A stretch of DNA of 64,000 nucleotides, taken from positions 1 through 64,000 of the forward strand of contig NZ_CAJTSC010000014.1 of assembly GCF_910578895.1 (NCBI RefSeq). The letters run 5' to 3'. Positions 27,180 through 34,942 of this stretch are shown piece by piece. The first letter of the stretch is position 1; each line of letters begins with the position of its first letter. This DNA is from an uncultured Bacteroides sp. (lineage in GTDB: Bacteria > Bacteroidota > Bacteroidia > Bacteroidales > Bacteroidaceae). The translations under genes and the position numbers were made by a program. The notes beneath the pieces were generated by a model that searched no databases, was not told the DNA's origin, and saw nothing but the letters and a program-made list of their open reading frames with translations.

Positions 27180-27401
27180 AACAGGAAAAACGGTTGTAAA
27201 TGCAGAATCCGTAATTCAAAATGACAATTTGTATTTCCCGACTCCGCAGAATCGCCTGTTTCCGTCCCGATGTGCTGCCGGTCGGGAAAAACGGAACGGG
27301 AAAAGCTTATCCCATACATTCTCAGTATAATAGCGAAATCCTTACAAATCAACCAGCGTGGAAATACGCCTGAAATGCCGTGCACGGGCATCCCGTTTCA
27401 C

Positions 27402-27547
27402 GGATGCAGGCGTTTGAGACGAGGGGCATTAGTGCCTGTCGTGAGGAACATTAGTGTCCGTCACGAGAAACATTAGTGTCTGTCATGATGAACATTAATG
27501 TCTATCGCGACAGACACTAATATCTATCGGTGGAAACACCCGCATCC
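27402..27547. repeat. 146-bp imperfect palindrome made of 22-bp tandem units
   Basis: Five 22-bp units run from 27421 to 27530 (start points 27421, 27443, 27465, 27487, 27509). The first three carry CATTAGTG[CT]C[CT]GTC, the fourth AACATTAATGTC, and the fifth is the inverted form, GACAGACACTAAT. The whole block 27402-27547 also pairs with itself around 27474/27475 without gaps: GGATGCAGGCGTTT (27402-27415) matches AAACACCCGCATCC (27534-27547), and 27428-27444 matches 27505-27521 with two mismatches. Each unit is itself close to a palindrome of the type GACATTAATGTC. Not a CRISPR: no variable spacers. Confidence 0.75.
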
Positions 27548-27817
27548 GACACCGGAAACACCTGAAATTTGCATAAACAACGCATTTCTATCGGGAAAAA
27601 GCAGCATATCTATCCGCACTTTATACAAGCCGCCGCTATTCCGGTAGGAATACGGAAGCATGGGAGTAAGCAAAAAGGCGGTTCTTCCGTCTTTTTGTCA
27701 TGAAGAACGGTAAAGACAGAACAGGAAGAGATTGCAGCAGCGTGAGCACCTTATACACGGCTTCTAATTCCCGACAATGAGAAAGCCGTTCGACATCTAT
27801 GAAATTCGTTGAATATA

Positions 27818-27848
27818 TTTGTTTTATTAGTTTTTTTTAATAACTTTG
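27818..27848 (+). promoter_or_regulatory. Bacteroides-type promoter of the NVEALA operon
   Basis: TTTG (27818-27821), a 19-base spacer and TAACTTTG (27841-27848) match both consensus boxes exactly. The first peptide gene starts at 27894, giving a leader of about 40 bases that is AT-rich. Confidence 0.75.
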
Positions 27849-27893
27849 ACTGAATTCCTTTAAGATTTGTCTTGTTATTTAAATTTATTTGCT

Positions 27894-28271
27894 ATGAAAA
27901 CTAAATTATTGCTATCTCTTATTGTATTTGTATGTAGTTCGATGTTTGTATTTATAAGTATGAACAATATGAATTATAGTGGTGTGCTGTCATTGGTTGA
28001 TATTGAATCTTTAGCGAATGACGAAATTGATAATGGAACATTTTGTGTGGGAGAACTGGTTTCTGTAAATGTAGTGAAGCAGGACTGTAGTGTTTATAAT
28101 AGAACCTATAAAGCGGTTTATAGAAAAGATTTTCTTTATGAGTGTAAAGGTGCTAAAGGTTCGGGAAGCTGTGATAAAGGGTACGTTTATCACTATTATG
28201 ATTGTGATGGTTATTATATTAGTAGTAATGACCAAACGCATGTTGCACAGTGTAAAGGTGAAGAGGAATAA
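27894..28271 (+). CDS. NVEALA-type secreted six-cysteine peptide, copy 1
   Basis: A 125-aa protein. The ATG at 27894 (MKTKLLLSLIVFVCSSMFVF) gives a clean export signal; an upstream in-frame start would add nine residues and spoil it. After the signal comes SLVDIESLANDE (33-44), the motif that names the NVEALA family (normally NVEALA). The mature part has six Cys at 51, 65, 84, 93, 104 and 120, likely three disulphides, and ends with KGYVYHYYDCDGYYIS followed by the last Cys. It is followed 20 bases later by a diverged second copy. The function of the family is unknown. Confidence 0.82.
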   Translation: MKTKLLLSLIVFVCSSMFVFISMNNMNYSGVLSLVDIESLANDEIDNGTFCVGELVSVNVVKQDCSVYNRTYKAVYRKDFLYECKGAKGSGSCDKGYVYHYYDCDGYYISSNDQTHVAQCKGEEE

Positions 28272-28291
28272 CTTTTATAATACGGCATACT

Positions 28292-28663
28292 ATGAAAAAG
28301 ATTATTTTATTTGTTACAATTGTATGTGTAGTAACTATAGTTACTTGCATAAAGAAAAGCAATACGTTACAGCACGCTATTGCGTTTTCATTAGTTGATA
28401 TTGAAGCTTTGGCAAATGATGAGTCTACTAATGGGGAGAATGATAAAAAATGTACTACGGAACGTTCAGAGGAATATATGTGGCAAGAATGTACGATTTA
28501 TAATAATACTTATAAGACATTTGCTCGAAAGGCGGTAAAACATGAGTGTAAAGGACTTGGTATAGAACATTGTAAAAAAGGATATCTTTATATTTATTAC
28601 GATTGTGATGGTTATGAAATAGGTGAGGATGATTTAACTTATGATTCATATTGTTTTTTGTAA
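28292..28663 (+). CDS. NVEALA-type secreted six-cysteine peptide, copy 2
   Basis: A 123-aa paralogue of the preceding gene. Signal peptide at 1-20; SLVDIEALANDE at 33-44, closer to the family motif. The six Cys at 54, 67, 86, 94, 105 and 121 keep nearly the same spacings as copy 1 (12, 18, 7, 10, 15 residues between, against 13, 18, 8, 10, 15). Between the Cys the sequences differ widely except for YN-x-TYK, EC-K-G and KGY-x-Y-x-YYDCDGY. This pattern of fixed cysteines with variable loops suggests selection for one disulphide scaffold. 21 bases separate it from the propeller gene. Confidence 0.82.
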   Translation: MKKIILFVTIVCVVTIVTCIKKSNTLQHAIAFSLVDIEALANDESTNGENDKKCTTERSEEYMWQECTIYNNTYKTFARKAVKHECKGLGIEHCKKGYLYIYYDCDGYEIGEDDLTYDSYCFL

Positions 28664-28684
28664 CTTGTAAATAAAATATTTGCT

Positions 28685-29941
28685 ATGAATAAACGTTTGA
28701 CAACCAATCTGTTTTTGATAGTTCTATTTATGTCCTTGTTTGGGGGATGTAAACAGACTGCGGATTATATGGCGGTAAATAGTAATGCTTTTGTCGTAAA
28801 TTTGGATACTGTGGAATTAAAACACGACTTTAAACTGTCCAATATCTTTGATTCTATCAAGGTCATACCGTTGGATAATAGCGAGGTTGTGATTGGTAAA
28901 CTTAATAGGGTCGATATTTATAAGGACCTGATAATTGTTTTGGATGCGGAATTTGCAAAAGGTGTTTTCGCTTTTGATAGGGCAGGTAAGTTGCTTTATC
29001 AAATAGGTAATGTGGGGCTTGGCCCTGAGGAATATGCCTCTTGTGGGGACTTTGCGATAGACCGTGAGCAAGGTTCTATTTATATATATGATAAATTGGG
29101 GCATCGGATTTATGTCTATGACGTAAATACAGGAAAATATCAGCGTACCTTAAGTATAGAACGTTCTAATAAGTTCAACAGGATTTGGTGTAACGGAGGA
29201 AATCTGTATGCGGTGAGCACCTATTTTTTGCCCAAAAAGGATAATTCCCCCTTTTATATATTGAAGCAATTGGATGAGAAAACAGGAGAGTTGCTTGGGG
29301 AGTGGCTGGATGTGGAAACTTTTAATAAGGGATGGAAAAATGAATTCATGACGACAAATCTGTTTTATCGGTTTGGCAAAGATGAAGATCTTTTTACCTA
29401 TGGGATTGCAGATACGATTCTTTGCCTGAAAGAGGGAAAAATTGCTCCTTACATGGTGTTTACGGGGGATAAAGTCATAAAACCCGGTGATTTGTCGGAA
29501 GAGGAAAAAGATATATCGTTGGATGCAAGAAAAATGGTAGAGATACATGGGAAGGCACACAGGCGGCTGGGGTATATACAACAGAAGATTACCAGTGTAT
29601 TTGATTTGTATGGAAACAATGGTAATTTGTATTTTGACTATATGACTTGGTTTTGCTTTTTTGTTCAATACGATTTGAAAAAGGACGAAATATCTGTTTA
29701 TACCAATGTAAAAGATGACTTGTTGTTTGTGTCAAAGCCCTATAAATATACCATGACTTCGTTCTTGATGTCCGATGACGATGGCGTTTATTATCAAGTC
29801 AATACAGAAGTGTTGCCCCATTTGAAGTCCTGCTTCGACGGCGGCTTTTTATCCGACCGGATTAAAAATAAAGATGTATTACAGCAGATAACGGAAGACT
29901 CTAATCCTATTATTTTGTATTATGAATTTAAGAAAGAGTGA
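28685..29941 (+). CDS. Six-bladed beta-propeller lipoprotein
   Basis: A 418-aa lipoprotein (signal LFLIVLFMSLFGGC, acylated Cys22). The body is beta-rich with recurrent blade-like segments (DLIIVLDAEFAKGVFAFDRAG, then SIYIYDKLGHRIYVYDVNTGKY and NLYFDYMTWFCFFVQYDLKK), fitting the Bacteroides six-bladed propeller family (often found with NVEALA genes). Propellers of this type are probably ligand-binding surface or periplasmic proteins. The gene overlaps the next by 20 bases in a different frame, so their translation is probably coupled. AT-rich like its neighbours. Confidence 0.78.
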   Translation: MNKRLTTNLFLIVLFMSLFGGCKQTADYMAVNSNAFVVNLDTVELKHDFKLSNIFDSIKVIPLDNSEVVIGKLNRVDIYKDLIIVLDAEFAKGVFAFDRAGKLLYQIGNVGLGPEEYASCGDFAIDREQGSIYIYDKLGHRIYVYDVNTGKYQRTLSIERSNKFNRIWCNGGNLYAVSTYFLPKKDNSPFYILKQLDEKTGELLGEWLDVETFNKGWKNEFMTTNLFYRFGKDEDLFTYGIADTILCLKEGKIAPYMVFTGDKVIKPGDLSEEEKDISLDARKMVEIHGKAHRRLGYIQQKITSVFDLYGNNGNLYFDYMTWFCFFVQYDLKKDEISVYTNVKDDLLFVSKPYKYTMTSFLMSDDDGVYYQVNTEVLPHLKSCFDGGFLSDRIKNKDVLQQITEDSNPIILYYEFKKE

Positions 29942-30503
29942 CAAGGTCTTATTATATTGTTCCGTCATACTGCTTATGTTGGCTGTTATTGCTCTGCAAG
30001 GTTGGCAGCTAAGGAGATATAAGAAAAATATAGTAATGTTGAATGAAGGGATTCCTAAGATATTGGAAAAGTCCATTCGTTATGCCGAGTATCATGTAAA
30101 TACATCTTTAAATGGCATTTATGAACAAGTGTTTCCTGTAAGCAATACATTGGTATATTGTTTTACGGACGATATGTGCGATGAATGTATCAGACAAGAT
30201 TTGCATGAGTTGTACCGATATCAATCAATAGCGGGAAAAGAGAAGGTGTTGGTTCTTCCTGTTTGCGAGAGCGATGTGTTGAAGTCTGCAACTTGGGAAG
30301 GACCGTTACGGAGTTTTAATTATAAAAACGTTTCGGATACATTCAGCATTCCTCATGATAAAAATAGTGGAGTTCTGAAAAGGTATATTGCATATATAGG
30401 CAGTGATGGGAAAGTAGAAACGCTTTTTTTCCCTGAAAAGAATGAGCAGGTTTTAACGCAGATGTATTTGCAGTCATTGATACATAAATTCGATAACGAG
30501 TGA
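29922..30503 (+). CDS. Membrane-anchored CxxC protein, thioredoxin-like
   Basis: A 193-aa protein with one N-terminal transmembrane helix (about 8-27, LLYCSVILLMLAVIALQGW) and an extracytoplasmic domain. VYCFTDDMCDECIRQDLHEL (79-98) places a C86-D-E-C89 pair right after a beta strand, the arrangement of a thioredoxin-fold active site; VLVLPVCESD and a late IAYIGSDGKVETLF hairpin fit the rest of such a fold. It could oxidise, isomerise or reduce the disulphides of the two peptides encoded upstream. The classical cis-Pro motif is not obvious, so the redox role is an inference. Confidence 0.65.
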   Translation: MNLRKSDKVLLYCSVILLMLAVIALQGWQLRRYKKNIVMLNEGIPKILEKSIRYAEYHVNTSLNGIYEQVFPVSNTLVYCFTDDMCDECIRQDLHELYRYQSIAGKEKVLVLPVCESDVLKSATWEGPLRSFNYKNVSDTFSIPHDKNSGVLKRYIAYIGSDGKVETLFFPEKNEQVLTQMYLQSLIHKFDNE

Positions 30504-30525
30504 GCTTGGCATTACGAAGTTCCTA

Positions 30526-30602
30526 ATCTTTTAGACACAGATACCGTTGATTTTAATCTTTATCAGTGAAATGATAATCCGTGTCATCCGCGTCTAAAAG
30601 AT
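30526..30602. repeat. Dispersed inverted repeat ATCTTTTAGAC... (copy 1)
   Basis: ATCTTTTAGACACAGAT (30526-30542) and ATCCGCGTCTAAAAGAT (30586-30602) are reverse complements with 2 mismatches in 17; an inner TTATCA/TGATAA hairpin (560-577) stacks inside. It lies 23 bases after the CxxC gene stop. A related palindrome with the shared core ATCTTT[TC]AGACGCGGA occurs at 39997-40040. It is between convergent genes and may act as a bidirectional 3'-end structure. Confidence 0.65.
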
Positions 30603-30672
30603 GCTTGCAAAGCCTGAAAGATAGCAGCAAAAATCGGATGAAAGCGAGCCGCGACCGTATGTGTGGCGTGTG

Positions 30673-31743
30673 TCACAGCTTCGCTCCGTCCAGCAATTTG
30701 AGATAGAGTGTGATGGCTTCCTCAATCTCCTTGACGAAGACGAACTCGTCCGCCGTATGCGAGCGGCTGCTTTTGCCCGGTCCCATCTTCATGGAGGGGA
30801 ACGGCATCAGCGCCTGGTCGGAAAGGGTAGGAGAGCCAAATGGGGTTCTGCCCAATGCAACCGCCTTCTTCACCAGCGGATGTTCGGGCGAGACATGTGA
30901 AGAACTCAAGCGGAAAGACCTTGCTTTGGCTTCGCAGCCGATATGCTTCCGTATCTCGTCGAAAAGTTCCTGATTGGTGTAGTACTCGTTGCTGCGGATA
31001 TCCACCACGAATGTGCAGCGGTCCGGTATGACGTTGTGCTGTGTGCCTGCATTCATCACGGTGACACTCATCTTTACCGGTCCCAACAGGGGCGATTCTT
31101 TGGGGAAACGATAATCGCGGAACCATGCAATGTCGTCCAAAACCTTGTATATGGCATTGTCGCCCTCGTTCCGGGCGGCATGCCCCGACCTGCCGTAAGC
31201 GGTGACATCCAGCACCATCAGCCCTTTCTCGGCAATGGCGGGTTGCATTTCTGTAGGTTCGCCCACAATGGCAAACTGTATGGGCGGCAGCCCCGGCAGC
31301 ACGGACTCTATTCCGTCCTTGCCCGACACTTCTTCCTCGCAGGAGGCGAGGTAAATCAGGTTGTAGGCTTGTGTGGTCCGGCAAAGTTGCAGGAATACTT
31401 GCAGCAGGCTGACCACGCTCGCTCCGGCATCGTTGCTTCCCAAACCGTAAATCTTGCCGTTCTCTTCCGTGGGGTTGAACGGGGTTTTCCGCCAGCCGTT
31501 TACCGGTTTCACCGTATCGATGTGCGAATTTAGCAACAGCGTCGGCTTGCTCAGGTCGAACATCGGGCTGAGGCACCATATATTGTTGCCTTTCCGTCCG
31601 GTCGCCATTCCCTGCATCTCGATGTAATGTTGTAAAAAGTCTGCCGCCTGTTCTTCTTCACGGCTCAAAGAAGGTATGGTTATCAACGATTTAAGCAGTC
31701 CGATTGCCTCGGATACGAGCGTCTCTATGTCTGTTGTCATCAT
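30673..31743 (-). CDS. M20 family metallo-deacylase, probable N-acyl-ornithine deacetylase (ArgE type)
   Basis: A 356-aa zinc hydrolase. Metal and catalytic residues: LLNSHIDTVKP (His, catalytic Asp), GLGSNDAGA (bridging Asp), ASCEEEVSG (catalytic Glu and metal Glu), and VGEPTEM. The C-terminal metal His is in SRSHTADEF. The close family in Bacteroides removes an acetyl or succinyl group from acyl-ornithine in arginine synthesis. DapE-like desuccinylation of diaminopimelate is the alternative. No arginine genes are next to it, so the specificity is not supported by context. Confidence 0.85.
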   Translation of the reverse strand: MMTTDIETLVSEAIGLLKSLITIPSLSREEEQAADFLQHYIEMQGMATGRKGNNIWCLSPMFDLSKPTLLLNSHIDTVKPVNGWRKTPFNPTEENGKIYGLGSNDAGASVVSLLQVFLQLCRTTQAYNLIYLASCEEEVSGKDGIESVLPGLPPIQFAIVGEPTEMQPAIAEKGLMVLDVTAYGRSGHAARNEGDNAIYKVLDDIAWFRDYRFPKESPLLGPVKMSVTVMNAGTQHNVIPDRCTFVVDIRSNEYYTNQELFDEIRKHIGCEAKARSFRLSSSHVSPEHPLVKKAVALGRTPFGSPTLSDQALMPFPSMKMGPGKSSRSHTADEFVFVKEIEEAITLYLKLLDGAKL

Positions 31744-31825
31744 CAGGTTCCGTTATATATTCGTTATTATGCCGCAAACTTACGGATAAATCCTGAAAAA
31801 GGAAGATAGTTTCAAATAAAACCAA

Positions 31826-31833
31826 TACCTTTG
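31826..31833 (+). promoter_or_regulatory. Putative -7 element of the acyl-CoA ligase gene
   Basis: TACCTTTG is an exact TAnnTTTG match 28 bases before the ATG. No TTTG lies at 19-21 bases upstream, so support comes only from the -7 box. Confidence 0.4.
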
Positions 31834-31861
31834 TACCCGTATTTACCAATTCATTAAAAAT

Positions 31862-33667
31862 ATGACTTATCATCATTTGTCTGTCTTGGTGCATCGCCAG
31901 GCAGAGAAGTATGGAGACAAAGTAGCCCTTAAATACAGGGACTATGACACTGCACAATGGATACCTATCACTTGGAATAATTTTTCTCGGACCGTACGTC
32001 AGGCTGCCAATGCGTTGGTGGCTTTGGGCGTAGAGGAGCAACGTAACATCGGTATCTTCTCACAAAATAAACCGGAATGCCTGTTTACCGATTTCGCCGC
32101 ATTTGCCAATCGCGTGGTGACCATACCGCTGTATGCCACCAGCTCTTCTGCCCAGGCGCAATATATTATCAATGATGCGCAGATACGTTTCCTCTTCGTA
32201 GGTGAGCAGTTTCAGTATGATGCCGCTTTCAGTGCGTTCGGCTTCTGCGACTCTTTGCAGAAACTGATTGTTTTCGACCGCGGCGTCGTGCTCGATCCCC
32301 GTGATAAGACATCTATCTATTACGACGAGTTTCTTGCATTGGGCGAGGGGCTTCCTCACAATGATGTTGTGGAAGAGCGTACCGCCCGTGCGTCGGACGA
32401 TGACTTGGCGAATATCCTATATACATCCGGCACCACCGGTGAGCCGAAAGGAGTCATGCTGCACCACTTCAACTATCGGGAGGCTATCCGCATCCACGAC
32501 ATCCGCCTGACCGGCATGTCGGACAAGGATGTTTCCATGAACTTCTTGCCGTTGACGCATGTGTTTGAGAAGGCATGGACCTATTTTTGCATCCACCGGG
32601 GCGTACAGGTCTGTATCAATCTCCGTCCGGTAGATATTCAGACCACCATCAAGGAGATACGCCCTACATTGATGTGCAGCGTTCCCCGTTTTTGGGAGAA
32701 GGTCTATGCGGGCGTGCAGGAAAAGATTGCGCAGGAAACCGGTTTGCGGAAAGCAATGATGCTGGATGCCATCAAGGTGGGCAAGATACACAACATAGAC
32801 TACCTGCGTGTGGGCAAGACACCGCCTCTGATGCTTCATCTGAAATATAAGTTCTACGAAAAGACCGTCTATGCCCTGCTGAAAAAGACCATCGGCATTG
32901 AGAACGGTAACTTTTTCCCCACTGCCGGTGCGGCGGTGTCCGATGAAATCTGCGAATTTGTGCAGTCGGTAGGCATCAATATGATAGTGGGGTACGGGCT
33001 GACGGAGTCAACCGCTACCGTCTCCTGTTTCCTTGACAAGGGATATGAAATCGGTTCGGTGGGAACGCTGATGCCCGACCTTGAAGTGAAGATCGGCGAG
33101 GATAATGAGATCCTGCTCCGGGGCAAGACGATTACTACCGGCTATTATAAGAAACCGGAAGCTACGGCTGCCGCCATTGACAAAGACGGCTGGTTCCATA
33201 CGGGTGATGCCGGTTACCTGAAAGACGGTCATCTGTACCTGACGGAACGCATCAAGGATTTATTCAAGACATCCAACGGCAAGTATATTTCTCCGCAGGC
33301 TTTGGAAACCAAACTGTCGATAGACCGTTACATAGACCAGATAGCTGTCATTGCCGACCAGCGTAAGTTTGTATCCGCTTTGATTGTTCCCGTCTACGGG
33401 CTGGTGAAGGCATACGCCGAAGAGAAAGGGCTGGAGTATAAGGATATGGCGGACTTGTTGCAACATCCTAAAGTGCAGGCATTGTTCCGTGCCCGTATCG
33501 ACACGTTGCAGCAACAGTTTGCCCACTACGAGCAGGTGAAACGCTTCACGTTGCTGCCCGAACCGTTCAGCATGGAGCGTGGTGAGCTGACCAATACGCT
33601 GAAGCTGAAGCGTTCTGTGGTATCGAAGAACTACAAAGAACTGATTGATAAGATGTACGAAGCGTAA
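31862..33667 (+). CDS. AMP-dependent long-chain fatty acid--CoA ligase
   Basis: A 601-aa acyl-adenylate-forming enzyme. The P-loop-like motif YTSGTTGEPKGVMLHH (about 182-197), VGYGLTESTATVSC (A4/A5) and the TGDAGYLKDGHLYLTERIKD hinge region are clear. It activates free fatty acids to acyl-CoA, for membrane lipid recycling or exogenous fatty acid use. The long LTHVFEKAWTYFCIHRG stretch is typical of the FadD15/long-chain branch found in Bacteroidetes. It is followed 41 bases later by prfB on the same strand. Confidence 0.93.
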   Translation: MTYHHLSVLVHRQAEKYGDKVALKYRDYDTAQWIPITWNNFSRTVRQAANALVALGVEEQRNIGIFSQNKPECLFTDFAAFANRVVTIPLYATSSSAQAQYIINDAQIRFLFVGEQFQYDAAFSAFGFCDSLQKLIVFDRGVVLDPRDKTSIYYDEFLALGEGLPHNDVVEERTARASDDDLANILYTSGTTGEPKGVMLHHFNYREAIRIHDIRLTGMSDKDVSMNFLPLTHVFEKAWTYFCIHRGVQVCINLRPVDIQTTIKEIRPTLMCSVPRFWEKVYAGVQEKIAQETGLRKAMMLDAIKVGKIHNIDYLRVGKTPPLMLHLKYKFYEKTVYALLKKTIGIENGNFFPTAGAAVSDEICEFVQSVGINMIVGYGLTESTATVSCFLDKGYEIGSVGTLMPDLEVKIGEDNEILLRGKTITTGYYKKPEATAAAIDKDGWFHTGDAGYLKDGHLYLTERIKDLFKTSNGKYISPQALETKLSIDRYIDQIAVIADQRKFVSALIVPVYGLVKAYAEEKGLEYKDMADLLQHPKVQALFRARIDTLQQQFAHYEQVKRFTLLPEPFSMERGELTNTLKLKRSVVSKNYKELIDKMYEA

Positions 33668-33708
33668 AGAATAGTTAATAGTAAATTGTAAAATAGTAAA
33701 TCCCCATT

Positions 33709-34827
33709 ATGATTACCATTGAACAACTGAAAGATATCAAGGAACGTACCGAAGCGCTGAACCGCTATCTGGACATTGAAGGAAAGAAAATACAGGTAGA
33801 GGAGGAGCAGTTGCGTACGCAGGCTCCGGGTTTTTGGGACGACCAAAAAGCCGCCGAAGCGCAGATGAAGAAAGTGAAGGGCTTGCAGCAATGGATTTCC
33901 GGTTACAATGAAGTGAAGGTGATGGCAGACGAGTTGCAACTTGCGTTCGATTTCTACAAGGACGAACTGGTGACCGAAGAGGAAGTGGACGATGCCTATG
34001 CCAAAGCAGCTGTTGCCGTAGAAGCCCTTGAACTCAAGAACATGCTTCGTGAAGAAGCCGACCAGATGGACTGTGTGCTGAAAATCAATTCGGGCGCCGG
34101 TGGCACCGAAAGCCAGGACTGGGCAAGCATGCTGATGCGTATGTATCTGCGGTATGCCGAAACCAACGGATATAAGGCGACCATTTCCAACTTGCAGGAG
34201 GGCGATGAGGCAGGTATCAAGACCTGTACCATTGAGATTTCGGGCGATTACGCCTACGGTTACCTGAAAGGCGAGAACGGCGTGCATCGTCTGGTGCGCG
34301 TATCACCTTATAACGCCCAGGGCAAGCGCATGACATCTTTCGCATCCGTATTTGTCACTCCGTTGGTGGACGATACGATTGAGGTGAATATCGAACAGGC
34401 GCGTATTTCGTGGGATACTTTCCGCTCCAGCGGTGCCGGCGGACAGAACGTGAACAAGGTAGAGTCGGGCGTGCGTCTGCGTTATCAGTTCAAAGACCCC
34501 TATACCGGCGAGGAAGAGGAAATCCTGATTGAGAATACCGAAACGCGCGACCAGCCTAAGAACCGTGAGAATGCGATGCGTCAGTTGCGCTCTATCTTGT
34601 ACGACAAGGAGCTACAGCACCGCATGGCGGAACAGGCGAAGGTGGAAGCCGGCAAGAAGAAGATTGAATGGGGATCGCAGATCCGCAGTTATGTGTTCGA
34701 CGACCGCCGCGTGAAAGACCACCGCACCAACTACCAGACTTCGGACGTGAACGGAGTGATGGACGGCAAGATAGACGGTTTCGTCAAGGCTTACCTCATG
34801 GAGTTTGCCGGCGGGGACAATATTTAG
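33709..34827 (+). CDS. prfB: Peptide chain release factor 2
   Basis: A 372-aa RF2 reading UGA and UAA. It has the peptidyl-hydrolysis motif GGQ (244-246, in SGAGGQNVNK) and, where E. coli RF2 has the stop-codon anticodon SPF, it has SPY (199-201, in VRVSPYNAQG). The reading frame is continuous from MITIEQLKDI, so there is no in-frame UGA and no programmed +1 frameshift as in most prfB genes. It ends with TAG, which RF2 does not read. A strong terminator follows. Confidence 0.95.
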   Translation: MITIEQLKDIKERTEALNRYLDIEGKKIQVEEEQLRTQAPGFWDDQKAAEAQMKKVKGLQQWISGYNEVKVMADELQLAFDFYKDELVTEEEVDDAYAKAAVAVEALELKNMLREEADQMDCVLKINSGAGGTESQDWASMLMRMYLRYAETNGYKATISNLQEGDEAGIKTCTIEISGDYAYGYLKGENGVHRLVRVSPYNAQGKRMTSFASVFVTPLVDDTIEVNIEQARISWDTFRSSGAGGQNVNKVESGVRLRYQFKDPYTGEEEEILIENTETRDQPKNRENAMRQLRSILYDKELQHRMAEQAKVEAGKKKIEWGSQIRSYVFDDRRVKDHRTNYQTSDVNGVMDGKIDGFVKAYLMEFAGGDNI

Positions 34828-34837
34828 AGCCTTTTCC

Positions 34838-34942
34838 AAGTTAACATCATAGTCCGGAACAAGTTAACTGAGTTGCGGGTAAGAAGTTAATATCGTATAT
34901 GCAGGAAGTTAACATCATTGGGCGGATGATGTTAACTTCCTG
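34838..34942. repeat. AAGTTAAC repeats with a 22-23 bp period ending in an inverted copy
   Basis: AAGTTAAC or AAGTTAAT begins at 34838, 34861, 34884 and 34906 (steps of 23, 23 and 22). The last copy is paired with an inverted copy at 926-942 to form the terminator stem. The core GTTAAC is a palindrome, and the first and last copies share AAGTTAACATCAT. The layout (palindromic core, about two helical turns, inverted last copy) resembles the array at 27.4 kb, although the sequences differ. Confidence 0.7.

Larger units (their letters stand above)
27180..27893. other. Non-coding gap between the EnvC-like gene and the NVEALA island
   Basis: No coding region of these 714 bases is convincing. It holds the palindromic 22-bp repeat array (27402-27547), a nearby GGAAATACGCCTGAAATG / GGAAACACCTGAAATTTG pair of imperfect direct repeats flanking that array (27359-27376 and 27554-27571), then an AT-rich run with the promoter of the next operon (27818-27848). 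The base composition falls sharply from about 27780 on. Confidence 0.6.

Noticed and set aside
27421..27530. Tandem repeats as a CRISPR array
   Set aside because: Units are contiguous at 22 bp with no spacers, the last is inverted, and no cas genes are in the window.
33709..33790. Programmed +1 frameshift in prfB
   Set aside because: The frame is open through the whole N-terminal region with normal RF2 alignment; no CUUUGA-like slip site.
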